A DNA stretch of 64,000 nucleotides. It comes from Hydractinia symbiolongicarpus. Taxonomy: Eukaryota > Cnidaria > Hydrozoa > Anthoathecata > Hydractiniidae. Each line of letters starts with the position of its first letter. The first letter of the stretch is position 1. Below are positions 32,018 to 44,647 of this stretch, in pieces. The notes under the pieces are model-generated. The model ran no database searches. It had not been told where the DNA came from and saw only the letters and a program-made list of their open reading frames with translations. The translations under genes were made by a program, and so were the position numbers. The stretch covers positions 12,197,001 to 12,261,000 of the forward strand of contig NC_079888.1 in the NCBI RefSeq assembly GCF_029227915.1, read 5' to 3'.

Positions 32018-35000
32018 ATGTTTGCAAAGTCTATTTTGATCACTGGTTCTAACAGAGGAATCGGACTTGAGCTTGTAAAGTTGTTGGTTGATCAATGTGA
32101 ACACTTGTTTGCTGCTTGTCGATCACCTCAAAGTGCTACAGTAAGCGTTATTTATGTCAGGATATTTTAAATTTGCGGGAAGTGATTGTATATTATAAAT
32201 GTTCACACTGATTTTGATTGTGTAATAGGAGGTATTGATGTAAATCTTTGTTTTAAACTCAGAAATGCTGCTTATTTTTTATGTAAGTTTGTTATTAGGA
32301 GAATGTGATAAATTTGAGTTGTAATTGTTTCACATTTCTTGCAGCTATTTTTTTTTGTAAATCTGTTTTAGGAGTTGAATGTCTTTGCTGCAGAAAAAAA
32401 GAATGTTGTAGTTTTAAAACTAGGTATGTTAAAAGCGTGTTAAGTTTATTTTTAATTCGCAAGTAAAACCAATGGTATTGCACAGAATGAATCACTTGTC
32501 TCTAATGTGTTTGCGAGCAAGAAATATTACAAATATTCTGTTTTGTAGTGACATATGATGGGGATTAACACCACAAAGCATTATGAATTGACATTAAGCG
32601 CAATAAATTTTTGGCACTTCCTTAGTTATATATCTGCTGATCAGATTAAAATTAAATTATTACTGCTAAAGGCTTTGCCTTCGATTTATAAATATCAAAT
32701 TAACTGTACTTACCTATGTTACATAATACGTCACTTATTAAAAATAATATTAATAATATATATTACATTGAAAATCAACATAGAAGGAATCTCTGAGCGA
32801 AAAAACACATAACACAGTTACAGCCACAAGAAAGTAAAATTGCATAAAAAACTGGCAAAAAAACTTTTTTCACGAGAAGGATATGAATAGATCAGACTTG
32901 CATAGGGATTTATGGTTGATATAATTTAAGTTTTAAAAAATAAGTTGCTCCTTTACACAATAACAGTTTCATAAAAGAAACTTTTGCAAGTCAAAAGCCG
33001 TATAATCAAGGTAAATATTTTTGCAAGAAGAAACTTTCTTGGATTATTATTAACTTTTTTCTCGAAAAAATAAATTTTGCAATAAATTAGGTATTATTTG
33101 TTTAAAGTTTAAAATACAATTTGAACTCACCACATAATTTTAGATTGATTCAAAGAGTTTTTTTAGTGATAATCCTAAACAATAAGAAAAAAAAATTATA
33201 TTTGCTAAATAATTTAAAAAAATTGCAAGAATTACTATCACAAGTATTATTGTTTGCATAAAAAATATATATTTTTTTTAAACTTCTTCAAAAATTTCCT
33301 AAAATGTTGACATCTCGCTAGAAATTATCAGACAGTTTTTACAGACTTAAACGTAATAATACTTTTTCTTCTTTTAAATTGATTGAAATTCTTTTAAACA
33401 AGGGAAATTAGCAATCCTCTATATTTGTCTGACATGCACTGAGAGGTTTTTATCTACTAATTAAGGGAATTTCCATGCGAATTTGTTACCACAGACAATG
33501 TATATTTTTTCTCTGAAGGAATGTCAATTTGATAATTGTTTGTTTGTTTTCTTTTTAAATAAAATTTGTTTCTCAGAGCCAAGAAAGCTTTCACTGAAAG
33601 CCTGCGTGACGGATATCCCACTAGGAGTTTTTAAATATTGACTTAATTTTTTTCAGATGTGACAGATCAGTCCACTATTGATTCGGCGAAAGAAACTGTC
33701 CAAACAACAGTTGGAAAAAAAGGTTTAAACTGCTTAATCAATAATGCAGGGATGGCAGACTGGGGCGAGACAAGTATGGAGAAAGTAACAGCAGAAGTTC
33801 TAAGGAAAATTTATGAAGTAAATACTATTGGCCCTGCCATGGTGATCAAGGTGATTTTTTATTTTGGTTTTTAGGTGAAAACCTGAAGAGACTTGTAAAG
33901 AAGCATTCCATTTAAGAATTACAAAGTAATTCTCAAAAAATATAAAAAATCACCAGCAAAGACTAGGTTCCTAAAGTTTTCTGAATACAATCTGAAAGCT
34001 CAATAAAGTACTTGTTGAGGAAGGGTCGACATTTCATATTTTTCCAGGCAATTTTAGATACTAGTATGAATGTTTGTGATCGCATAGCATTAAAATGATT
34101 TATTCTTTCAAAATAAACTAATAGATGGCAAGTATGTACATCTTGCTTACCAAAGGCTTGTGTTCTTTTTTACATGATAAAGTGGGAGACGTTTAAATTT
34201 GTGAACCCCAAGCAAAAACAGAGTGTCTGAACTATCTACTCTCAGTATTTACTTCCTTGTATTCAATGGTTTAGAAAGTATATAATTACATATCATTTAT
34301 ATTCTAAAACAATGCCTTTGTAATTGCATGCACTAACCAAAGAATTTAGTTTTGCTTTTGCATACTCATCACTAAGTGTTATGATTGGCTTCGCAATCAT
34401 AAACATTATCACATGGATCGCCCATTTAGAATTCTGGCAGAAATATATTTTATTCGGGTAAATTTTCCTTTTTTGTGAAATAGATAATAGGCTGTAAAAT
34501 TATGTTGTTAGGGTTTTATTTTTTATTTTATGACTAATCCAAAAGTAAAATTATGGTTGTGTTGATGTGTTATATCCAGTTGTATTCTTGTGACATTGTT
34601 TTTGGTTTAAAGTCTAGATGCACCAATTTTCTTTCAAGTTTCATCACCATTTTGCTTAAACTATACAAAAACAATGAAAAAACTTACCATTACCGCTAGT
34701 CTACGGGCATACAGTTTTTATTCATGTTTTTATCATGTTATTATGATTTTTCTTTTTGTAAACATTTTTTGACAAAGATTAAATAATACAAATGTATTAA
34801 AATTCCACAACTTCAAGAAGGGACCCATCATTTCATTAAGAGGTGGAAAAAGCACTGTAAAAAAATTACTTTACAAGGCAGGTCTTGGTTTGTCTTTATT
34901 AACAGCCTGAGTTTTCTCTTCGCTTTAGTTTCCATCAATTTGTGTTATGTTGTATTGTTATTTAGACTTTCCTGCCATTGATCAAACAAGCATCGTCTCA

Positions 35001-35480
35001 AGCTGCAGATGATAGTATGAGCACAGATCGTGCATCCATACTGAATATGTCATCGCAGTTTGGATCCATAGCAGATAATGCAATGGGAAAATCTCATAGC
35101 TATAGGATGTCTAAGGTAATATAATTGTTAGCCAAATTTTCTTTTTTAATTTTTTTTGGCAATTCCGGTAGTCCCTTGTTTAGAATACAATAAATTGTCA
35201 ATGAATATATTTTCTTATTTTGCTTATTTTTTTTTACTACTTTCTGCTTTTTCAGACAGCTCTAAACATGCTTACTAAAAACTTAAGTATTGAATTGAAA
35301 CCAGATCGCATACTAGCCATAAATCTGCATCCTGGTTGGGTACAAACAGAGATTGGTGGAGAAGGTGCGCTGATCACGCCTAAAAAATCTGCAGAAAAGA
35401 TGTTGGAGCTAGCTGCCAAGTTTACAGAAAAAGACAATGCTATGTTTTACAGTTGGGATGGAAAGGTGTTTCCATGGTAA
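32018..35480 (+). CDS. Sniffer/C-factor-like short-chain dehydrogenase (copy C)
   Basis: Coding exons: 32018-32140, 32372-32423, 33657-33850, 34966-35115 and 35256-35480, with exactly the same lengths as copy B and 247 residues. The motifs are TGSNRGIG (9-16), NNAG (87-90), LNMSS (152-153) and YRMSK (169-173), so the catalytic set is complete. It is the copy most similar to B (exon 1 differs at a handful of residues, e.g. LLVDQCEHL against LLAGQCEHL) and has the shortest introns. Its upstream sequence, like that of copy B, ends in aaaaatcATGtt, supporting the start. A perfect 19-bp hairpin lies about 210 bases after the stop. The physiological substrate is unknown. Confidence 0.93.
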
Positions 35481-35691
35481 CTTTAACGAATAACAAAATG
35501 AACTTATACTTTTTATTTTGTATTAAAATGAATTTTTTTTCTATTTTGTTGATACGAATAAGGTGACAGAGAGGGAATTTAGCATCAAACATTTTTTTTT
35601 AATCCCTGTTGTATTTTTCAAGCTTGTTTTTAAATGCACTTTTTTCAGCGTAATGAATGCATCTTGTATGTATCTTGTAACTTTTGCAACA

Positions 35692-35740
35692 CTTTTACTA
35701 TAAGATTAATGGTTTATTATTATTAATCTTATAGTAAAAG
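35692..35740. other. Perfect 19-bp inverted repeat downstream of copy C
   Basis: The arms cttttactataagattaat (35692-35710) and attaatcttatagtaaaag (35722-35740) pair without mismatch around an 11-nt loop. It sits 212 bases after the stop codon, so it may lie in the 3' UTR. It could be a fold-back remnant of a MITE or an RNA hairpin; the sequence alone does not decide. Confidence 0.7.
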
Positions 35741-36510
35741 GTAAAACAAAATAATTTTGGGATCACCTATTTTAAGAGTTATTTCCATTTTTCAAAATGT
35801 CTTGATTGTGTAGCAGTTGTTGATTCTGCTATTTCCAAATGCCTTTTTATCAATTAGTCAACCAATATTTGATTAAAAGGAGGTAAAGTCTTACTCAAAC
35901 CTCTGTCATCTGGAAGGTATATTTACACTTGCACATAGAACTATATAATAGTATATTATAACATATATGCACAATCATATTATTTAATGCGAACTTGGAG
36001 TTTATATTTTACAAATCATTTATGCATAATTCTAATGTTTATAACACGTAAAATCTTACTTAAAACTTAGAACGTGTAACATTTGTTGGTGAAAACTTGT
36101 CTCTATACACTTTGTTGTCAATTATATCAGTAATTTCTGTGTCATGAGTTCAGTATGTCAACCTTTTCTGAAAGTCATGAAGTTAGTCCAAATTTGATTT
36201 TCATAATGTGAGAAGTTTAAGGATATTTCCCGGATCACTCAATGTCATGTTTAACTTTTCATCCTCTTTTATCTTGCATGACCTGTTAAAGATTTGTCAG
36301 TGTGTAGCTCACTTTTATTATGGTGTAATTCAATCATATGTACATAAAAACGTCTTGAACCAGTTGCTCAAAAAATTAGGTACAATTTAACATAGTTCTG
36401 GAATGTCAAGACCTTTATGCATTTAATTTGTCTGTTTGCTTTTTTATGTTTATATTTCTATTTTTTTCTTAATAGATATCTAACTTTCGCGTGCACACGT
36501 ACAACTAACA

Positions 36511-39500
36511 ATGTATGCACAATCTGTTCTCATTACCGGTTGTAACAGGGGGATTGGGCTTGAGCTTGTGAAACAGCTGGCGAACAAAACAGAAGCTTTA
36601 TTTGCAGGTTGTAGGAAACCAGATGCAGCTAAGGTATATATAGAAAGTATTATGCATTATGTGTTATATATAAACGTATTAATTTTTCATCTGTGTGTTG
36701 AAAAGTATCTGATAGTATACACTGATAAATTTGGAAGAGTCAAATGAAACCTTAAATGCAATCATTTCACAAAGACTCCCTTAGGGAGTCAAAAAGGAGT
36801 CAAATTGAGACGCAAGAAGGAGTCAACCCGCAATGACTCCATTTTGAGGTCCTTATTTGACTCCTTTAGGGTTTTATTCTTTGCTTGACTCCTTGAAGGA
36901 GTCATTATTGCGTTCAATGATTGTTGTGCGTTCAATGATTGTTGTGCGTTCAATGATTGTTTTGTAGTGTGCTTACGTGATTCCTCAAAAGGTTTCATCG
37001 GGAATATCGCATTTATTGATTTCTGCTGTATTAGACTTTTTTATAAGAAAATACACTCACTTTGAGATTATAAAAATGCGCCTTTTAATATTGGAAACGT
37101 CTGTAATTCCTTCTCGATTCCGCTATGAAGAAAGGTATACATGCCTTGTAAATCAAAGATTTTTCAGGGTCAAATAAAGGAAAATTTAAGAAACATTTTG
37201 TTATATTATGTTTTTTATTGAGATAAACTAGCTATCTATAAGCCCTGCCTACACCTGTACATAGCTTTATAACCCTATATATCGATTAGACCTGTACGTA
37301 GTTTTTACTCATGTTATTTTTATCAAAGATGGCTGACTCAAGCTGAAAAGCTCTACTTGTTCACTCTCTTTACATCCACTCATATCTGTATATAACATGG
37401 TGTCAGAATATTGAATTTGTTACACAAGAACCTTAACTCGTAATATTTCACAATACTCACAGTATTTTAATGATAATGGATTGTCTCAAGGCTCCAAAGG
37501 CACTAAACTTGGACATTCAAAAAACGTTGCCAAACTCTGGAAATCATGGAAGCAGGCATTTCAAACCGAATCTGCTGATAAGCCAGATATTGCCAAATCA
37601 TCAATCCTTTTTCACTGCATAGGTAAGCAATGCAAAGAAATTTACGATACCTTTGAATTCCACGAAGGAGATGAAATGAAATAGTAACATTATTCTCCAG
37701 AAATTTGATGATCACTTTAAACCGAGAAAAAAATTGACTTTTATGAGATTTACTTTCTTTACTGTTCGTCAGGAAGACTTTGAGAAATTTGACGAATACT
37801 GCACTAGATTATGTAAATTGAGCAAAGACTGTGTGAACTCAGTCAACTCCGGGGTTCTCTCATCAAAACATGATCATTATCGGTTTAAGAGACAAAAATT
37901 TAAAGAATGCCTACTCTGCGAAAACGACATCACATTCGAAAAAGTACTATCTAACTGCAGAGCTAAGTGAGGTCTCAAAGTTGCAAACTAAGTCTATTCT
38001 CACAACAAACCTGACTCAACTCCATCGTCATCAACTGCTAATTCTGATATCAAGCAGATGATCCATCATCAAAAAAGCAAAGAAATTATGAAATACAAAT
38101 TCTGTGCTGGAAGTCATCCTCGTAGTTCATGCCCAGCATACGGCAAATATGCAATACCTGTGAAAGTTAAGGACACTTTTCTAAATAATGTCGAAAATCT
38201 AATCAAAACTTATCTCCACGTAATAATAAACCAAAGAGATACTCACAACTTCCATCAAAACCAGTTGGCTCAGTTGAACAAGAACATCAATCTAATTCAG
38301 ACACAGACAGTTCAGACAATGAATTCTTTCTGAGATCAATCGAACTTGAACCAACCTCCGAAGGCGAACGACATCAACGAAATGTCCGTTCCAACTGCAT
38401 CAGACCATCCAGACTGGCTTATCGATCTCTCAACCAATGATATAATGGTTATGTATAAAATAGACACTGGTGCTCGTGTAAACGTTCTATCGATCTCTGT
38501 CTTTCAACGTCTTAGCAAAAAAGCAATGAGTATGACATCCTACTTGTATATTTTATATACATACCACACAAAAACCTGCTTGAAAAGTTTCACTCTGAAA
38601 TTATTCTTAAAATTAATGTATACATAAACGTTGCGTAGTCCTATTTTTATCTTTAATATATTATAAAAAAATATTTACACCTGTGAAAAACATGTCAATT
38701 TCCTATGTGCTCATGCAAGTTTTTGAAATTTGATATCTTAAGAACTGCCCTAGATTTTTAATAGTGGGGAGATTCCTCTATGCTGCTTTTCAAAAAAATT
38801 CACAGGAAAAAAGAAAAAAATTATATATGTAGCATATTTTTGAGATTCTAGTAACTGTTTTACTTAGTGTTTAGTTTTTATACTTGTATATGTATATATT
38901 ATAAATTCCCGAAAAACATTTCTAAAAATTGTCACCCAAAAACGTCCTTCCTCAAATCTTCAGAGTGTTGGCTTTGTAATTGAAATTTGCTTGTGCGAAT
39001 TTAGGTTCTCTGAGTTAGTGTTTGTCCACGCACATGTAATACAATATTTTTCGGTCCTAGTATTTATTTTTCGTTTTTGATAATTAATATTTTTAGTTCT
39101 TGATAATAATTAATTTTTTTCGTTCCTAATATTTATTTATTTTTCGTTATTGATAATAATTAATATTTTTTGTTCCCAATATATTAATAAATTTATGTAC
39201 ATTTTTTAGCCTGAATTAACAAGGCAATAAAAACTCCAATGATATATCTGATGTTTTTTCTGCGCGATGAACGTGTAACGGCAACTATTATTACTCATTA
39301 AATACCTTTACAGACTCATTGACGGGGTGTCTGTGGGGAGTACATAAAAGAGTAATAGAAAAATTGACTCCTGTAAAGGAGTCGTTTTGAATATAGGTCG
39401 AAATGAGTAACAAGAAGGAGTCATTAATCATGACAACTTCAAAGGAGTCATTTGAGCACTTATTTTGACTCCTTTAATGTGCTCTTAATGACTCCCTAAA

Positions 39501-42500
39501 GGAGGTCCCCATAGGCACTGTAAAAAGAAACCTTTTTAAGTTTCATTTGACTCTTCTAAATTTATCAGTGTATGTATACTTTGTATGTTCGCAATTTTAA
39601 AAAACGTTGTTAAAAAGAAAGTTGTGTCAATATATCTTATCTGGCATAAAACTAGGTTGGCTACACCTAGAATCTCCTATATAACATAAAATTTGATCCA
39701 AAATATTTATTTCGACTAAAATTCCCTAAAATCGTTTATTGTGGATGTGCGTTTTATTATTAGTAACTTTTATTTGCTCCTAAAATTTTTGCAGCAAGAT
39801 CACAGGCATCAACAAGGAAAAGTTTGGTAAGAGTACCATTAGTTTTAATTAGACTTTTGGAAACCTCGCAATTCTGTATTTTAAAGAAAACCTCTTCTGT
39901 TTTTTTTTCTTAATAAATACTTTTACTGATTTGACCCTTCTATATGAAACTAAAACGCTATTTTTCTCTTTAATATTCTAAACATTGCGTGAACTTTTCC
40001 GAAAGTAATTTTTTTTCATGTCTCTCATGCTTTTTTAGAGATTTTTCACGTCAATATCTCTTATGTATCATATTAACCATTATTTCTGCTTGTGGAACAA
40101 ACATTTTGGTTGACTGATAATGTGTATAAGGGATATCCCGTAAACAAAGAATTTAGATGTGTAGGGAATTTCTCACAAACAATAATGCGATCGAGTGCTT
40201 CGATTGAAATTAAATGTTGGTACACTGTACAAGCATATCATACTGAACCCGATGCTGGCATAATATGAACAAGAACAAATGTTGAAGTATAATTTATTCA
40301 TTAACGACGTTTTTTTATACTTTAATTTTTTGGTAACACATAGCTGCAGCAAAAACTAAAATAAGTTTCAAGCAAAATTGCTGAACTGCCTATGCACAAA
40401 CACGTGGATTGATACAACTAAGTTCGTCACTGAGTCTCTTGATGTTTTCCTTACAGGAACACACAAATTGTCAACAAATTCCTTCCCAGTGCTTTTTACT
40501 CCACTTAAAGTATTTTGCACATGCACACGATTGGTGCCCAATGCTGATCGATGCCCGTAATTTTTTGTGACCTTTGTTGTGTTTTTGGTGAAGTGTGAAT
40601 GAATATGCACTCAATTTTTTTTTGCAATTACGTCATAAAAAAAACAAAATGGCAGCAATAATTTTTTGCTTGCGTCAGCACATTTTCTGTGACGTCATCA
40701 GAAGCTTTAAATTTATCTATCTAAATTTAAACTATCTGCTTAAAATTTAATTACTTTTGTTCCAGAGCGAATTTTTGCATTTTGTTTGAAGTTTTCTGAA
40801 AGCTAAATAAAGTTATTTAACATATTTTCCGTTTTTTTCCGATTTTTGGGTAAAATCCGACACAATCGGGAAATCGGATTAATCACGTGTCCAAATTATG
40901 CAAAATAATTCTTCTTAATAAAACAAAGTTGTGTTGCAAGTTTCAAGTTCTAAGGGTAATCCTAACAGAAGTTATTAAATTTTCCCCATTATAAGGATTT
41001 CATAGAGATTTTTAGGGGTAGTTTCGAGTAATGGCCAATATCACAGCCTCTGAACGGTATGGGACCTAAAAATTTGGCATGCAGGTGTCTAATAAATAAA
41101 TTGAAACTCAGTAAGTTTCATAGCCATATAACGTAGCAATAAGGAGTTATTAAAAAAAACCGTCAGGGGGGATGGAATCCGTCCCCCCCCCCCCCCCCGG
41201 ACCGAATAGGGTTAAGAACCTTGGCTAGCTCGTATGCTATTACAGTAAAGTAAAACTAATTTAGACTGTTGTTTTTCAAGCTACTTCACGTATATTATAT
41301 GTCTTGTTGCTATTTAACTACACCAAAGAATAATATAAGAAGTTTTTTGATAGAAAAATCTTGAACTCTTGTCATATGGTCAACAAAACATGTGCTTTTG
41401 GCACCTTATTTTATAAAGTAATTTTTGGGTATCTTCTTTTAAAGTTTTTTTTGTTAAAGGTTGTACTTATTAAATTTATTAACTTATTAAATTCCAATTT
41501 CGTAAGGTTGTATGCCTTATTAATTGTGAAAAGTTTGTAAAACATTGTCCTTGCAACAGACTTTAACTCTGTGGGTTCTAAAGTATGATGTTTATTTTAG
41601 CCCCCTTTTTAATTTTATTTGCAGGAGTTGTTAGAAATTGCTGAATGTCACAAAAATATTAGTGTATTAGAGCTGGGTATGTATGAAAAAAGAAAGTAAT
41701 TTGTGTATAGGTATGGTTGTGATAGAGATTGTAAATGTCATTAGATTGTATGATTTCTTATCAACCATTGTCCTTTCTCATCCAGTAACAATTCTCATTT
41801 ACCCAAGCAACGTCATCCATCAGCCATCATTTACACCGTCAACCCCTTAAGAGTGTCTATTAACGTTTAACTGCCTCTAGCATGCTCTAGACGCAACTAA
41901 AGGTGACTATATGCCTAGTGAGTACCAAAGTTGATCAAAAATCGTTAACCTGCATCCATTACCCATCGCCCATCATGCATCAATTATTATCTATGATCTT
42001 CCAACTATGATTTATGTCTGTGCTAACAACTTTGAGCAGATTATACTGATAAAAACTTTACTACTATTTACTATTCGACTATAATTTTCCAGTTAGCTAT
42101 ATCTGTTAGTAACACAATTAAGAGATTGTCGAGATGTGAATCATTTGCTGAAAATATTTATATGCACTGTTTAGATGTTACCAATGAACATTCTATTCAA
42201 ACAGCGGTGAAAAAAGTATCAAGCACAGTTGGTAAAAATGGTTTGAATTGTTTGATAAACAATGCTGGTGTAACAAATAAAGGTGAAAGTCAAATACATA
42301 CAATAACTTCAAAAGGGTTGCGTGATCTGTATGAGGTGAATGCTGTAGCACCTGCAATGATGGTTAAGGTAATTTTCTTTGGTCAAGTTTCATCGAATTA
42401 AAGTATTACTATGAATCGAATTAAAGTATTACTATGTATACTTTTATTGATTATTAGCTGTTTTTCATTCGCCTTCATATTATTAAATCTTCTTCATTCT

Positions 42501-43291
42501 CCTTGTCCCAGTAAAAAGTTAGCCTCAAAAATAAAACATTTTTTTCCTGAATCTCTCTGATTCTGTACGATTCTAACCTTGAGAAACTTGCTGGTATCCT
42601 GCGTGTTTCAACCTTTTAGGCATTCCTTCCACTGCTTAAACAAGCTTCATCTACATGTGGTGGTGATGTAATGAGTGTATCGAGGGCAGCTGTATTGAAC
42701 GTGTCTAGCGAGTTAAGTTCAATCGAAAAAAATATCAAAGCTGGTGTGTATGGCTACCGCATGTCAAAGGTAAAATCCATAGTTTATTCGATTAATTGTA
42801 GGTAAATATTGTAGGTCGATGATAACTTGATAATGCCACAACAAATCCTGTTTATGTGACTACTGAACAAAATTTGTTCCTATGTTTCCTACAACTAAAC
42901 AATTAGTTATCATTCTATTCTAAATCAGTCAATTAAATTCTATTTCTTCTGGGTTTTCAATATTCATACTTGCTTGCTATATGTAAACATTAGCAGGGTT
43001 ATGTATTTTAACCAGAAGACAGCACAGTACGATGTTGTTTATAAACTTTTGCTTGTTTTTTTCTAGATAGCTTTGAACATGTTAACTATGAACTTAAGCA
43101 TCGAGTTAAAGCAACATCGTATCCTGGCTGTCAGTTTGCATCCAGGATGGGTTAAAACAGATATGGGAGGGAAGCGTGCTCGTGTTAAAGTGTTTGACTC
43201 TGTGGAGAAATTAATAAATGTAACAGTGAACTTTACTGAGACGAGTAATGGACTTCTTTACTCCTGGGAAGGAGAAATTTTGCCATGGTAG
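36511..43291 (+). CDS. Sniffer/C-factor-like short-chain dehydrogenase (copy D, most diverged)
   Basis: Coding exons: 36511-36633, 41625-41676, 42175-42368, 42620-42769 and 43067-43291; lengths are again 123, 52, 194, 150 and 225 nt (247 residues). The motifs are TGCNRGIG (9-16), NNAG (87-90), LNVSS in the Ser region and YRMSK (169-173). Exon 2 (ELLEIAECHKNISVLELG) and much of exons 3-5 differ clearly from copies B and C, so this copy split off earlier or evolved faster. Intron 1 is about 5.0 kb because it contains a TIR-flanked element and a Ty3/gypsy fragment. The residues needed for SDR catalysis are kept, so it is likely functional, perhaps with a different substrate. Confidence 0.92.
36911..36965. 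repeat. Three-copy 18-bp tandem repeat
   Basis: The unit gcgttcaatgattgttgt is repeated three times, the last with one change, inside the left part of the TIR-flanked element. Confidence 0.8.
37200..38540 (+). mobile_element. Ty3/gypsy-like retrotransposon fragment: LTR end, primer site, gag, start of protease
   Basis: A candidate LTR end (...tatataaca, near 37397) is followed by tggtgtcagaa, a typical primer-binding-site start. Gag-like sequence follows in broken frames: KLWKSWKQAF (37521 on), LFHCIGKQCKEIYDTF, a segment with FFTVRQEDFEKFDEYC, and a zinc knuckle remnant (KFCAGSHPRSSCPAYGK, about 38095-38150) whose first Cys is now Tyr. The aspartic protease begins with IDTGARVNVL (about 38462-38490), then homology ends. 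Reverse transcriptase and integrase are absent. It is a truncated, frameshifted insertion, sense to the host gene. Confidence 0.7.
39571..41624. other. Rest of intron 1 of copy D
   Basis: AT-rich, with no exon or gene recognised. From about 40820 to 41220 there is a stretch ending in a run of 17 C, with an inverted ggggggatgg/ccgtccccc pair around it. This looks like the edge of a transposon, but no partner end was found. Confidence 0.4.
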
Positions 43292-43350
43292 TAAGTAGTA
43301 GGAATGACTGCATAGTGTTTTATTTCGATGAAAAGTGTTGCATATTAAAT

Positions 43351-43472
43351 CTAAATTTTTCATAACACGAAAATGTATTGATTGATCTAAATTTTTCTTA
43401 ACACGAAAATGTATTGATTGATCTAAATTTTTGTTAACATGAAAATGTATTGATTGATCTAAATTTTTGTTA
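43351..43472. repeat. 36-bp minisatellite, about 3.4 copies
   Basis: The unit ctaaatttttcttaacacga plus aaatgtattgattgat repeats at 43351, 43387, 43423 and 43459 with a few substitutions. It lies just downstream of the stop of copy D, probably in its 3' UTR. Because 36 is a multiple of 3, it creates a spurious open frame on the minus strand. Confidence 0.85.
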
Positions 43473-44647
43473 TGATTGGTGTGTTTGTTATAAAAAAAAT
43501 AACAAGCACAGTGCTTATTGGAGAATTTTTTCATATTTATGGACTGGCAACGTAGAAATATTTTAAGAATTTCAGATTTTGAGAATATATACATTTTAAT
43601 AATAGATTACCTATTTTTATTATGTAATTTAATACCTCCTATGATATTTGTTGTGGTTCAGACTTAACTTTACCTTGTGGTAAACATGTAAAGTAAATTC
43701 TTCGATACTTCATTTTTGTTCAAGTGTTTATTATGAATATAAAGTTTTTTATTTAGTCTCAACGGTGACCAATAATATTTGCGACTTACAAACAAAGGAC
43801 ATCAAAGTATTTTTTACAAGAAAAGAGAAGTTATTTTGTGTAAAAATTAAGCGAGCTGATCAAATAAATAATCTAGCATGGGAAAAATAAATCTTATTTT
43901 GATGCAAAAAAAAATGTCTTAAGGCAAAGGGATAGTATTTAAAGCACAAATTGAGTTCTTAACTGAAGTCCTTGATTTACCTTCGCTGAAGTAATTTTTT
44001 TTTTATTTTCAACTTCTTCATCTGTTAAAATACTTATAAATGATACTGTTGTCAAGAACGAAGTTATTCCTACATACTCAATTTCCTCATCAATAAATAT
44101 TTTATGTTATCATGTTTTAACCTCTCTGTAACTTTGATATCATTGTTAGTTAAATGACCATTACTTGGCAATGTACCAATGTTACGTTAAGTGAATCAGC
44201 ATTCACCATTATTGTTTTTTACTACTACATTTTGGGGTACATTTAACCTGTGCAATTTTTATAATTATTCATATATAAAATTATATTTTAGTATAAATAT
44301 GACAATATCTTTTTTCTGTTTTATTTATTTATTTATTTTTTTTTTGATTACTATGTGATCCTACCATCCAATTTATGGTCCTTCGAGTGTCTTTAACTTC
44401 AGTATATTGTGATGTGTTTAATAGTAGCAAAAAACTTGTGTGCTGTATTTAATCATAATCAGTGGACAAATAATTTGTCAGTTGTATTCTTTAGTTAGAT
44501 TTTTCGTGTGTGTTTGTCTTCATGTCAGGGTAGAAAGAAATAATGCTACGAGTTGATAAACAGTAGTGATTAATTCCTTTCTTCAAAAAATAAACGTTTT
44601 TTTTCATACAACATTATTTTCACTAGCCTTCGTTTTAGATAGAGAAC
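43473..44647. other. Intergenic DNA between the dehydrogenase array and TMEM186
   Basis: About 1.2 kb, AT-rich; no gene, RNA or clear repeat seen. The TMEM186 promoter should lie at its right end. Confidence 0.5.

Larger units (their letters stand above)
36720..39570. mobile_element. TIR-flanked DNA element in intron 1 of copy D
   Basis: The left end begins cactgataaatttggaaga (36720 on) and the right end, reversed, begins cactgataaatttagaaga (39570 back); the inverted repeats agree over about 31 bases with one mismatch. Both ends are bounded by TA, consistent with a TA target site. Inside both ends are many gactcc and ggagtc words. No transposase was found; the middle is occupied by a Ty3/gypsy piece, so this looks like a non-autonomous element later invaded by a retrotransposon. 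Confidence 0.7.

Noticed and set aside
41180-41200. Run of 17 C as a telomere- or recombination-like signal
   Set aside because: An isolated homopolymer at the edge of a repeat; its length may be a sequencing artefact.
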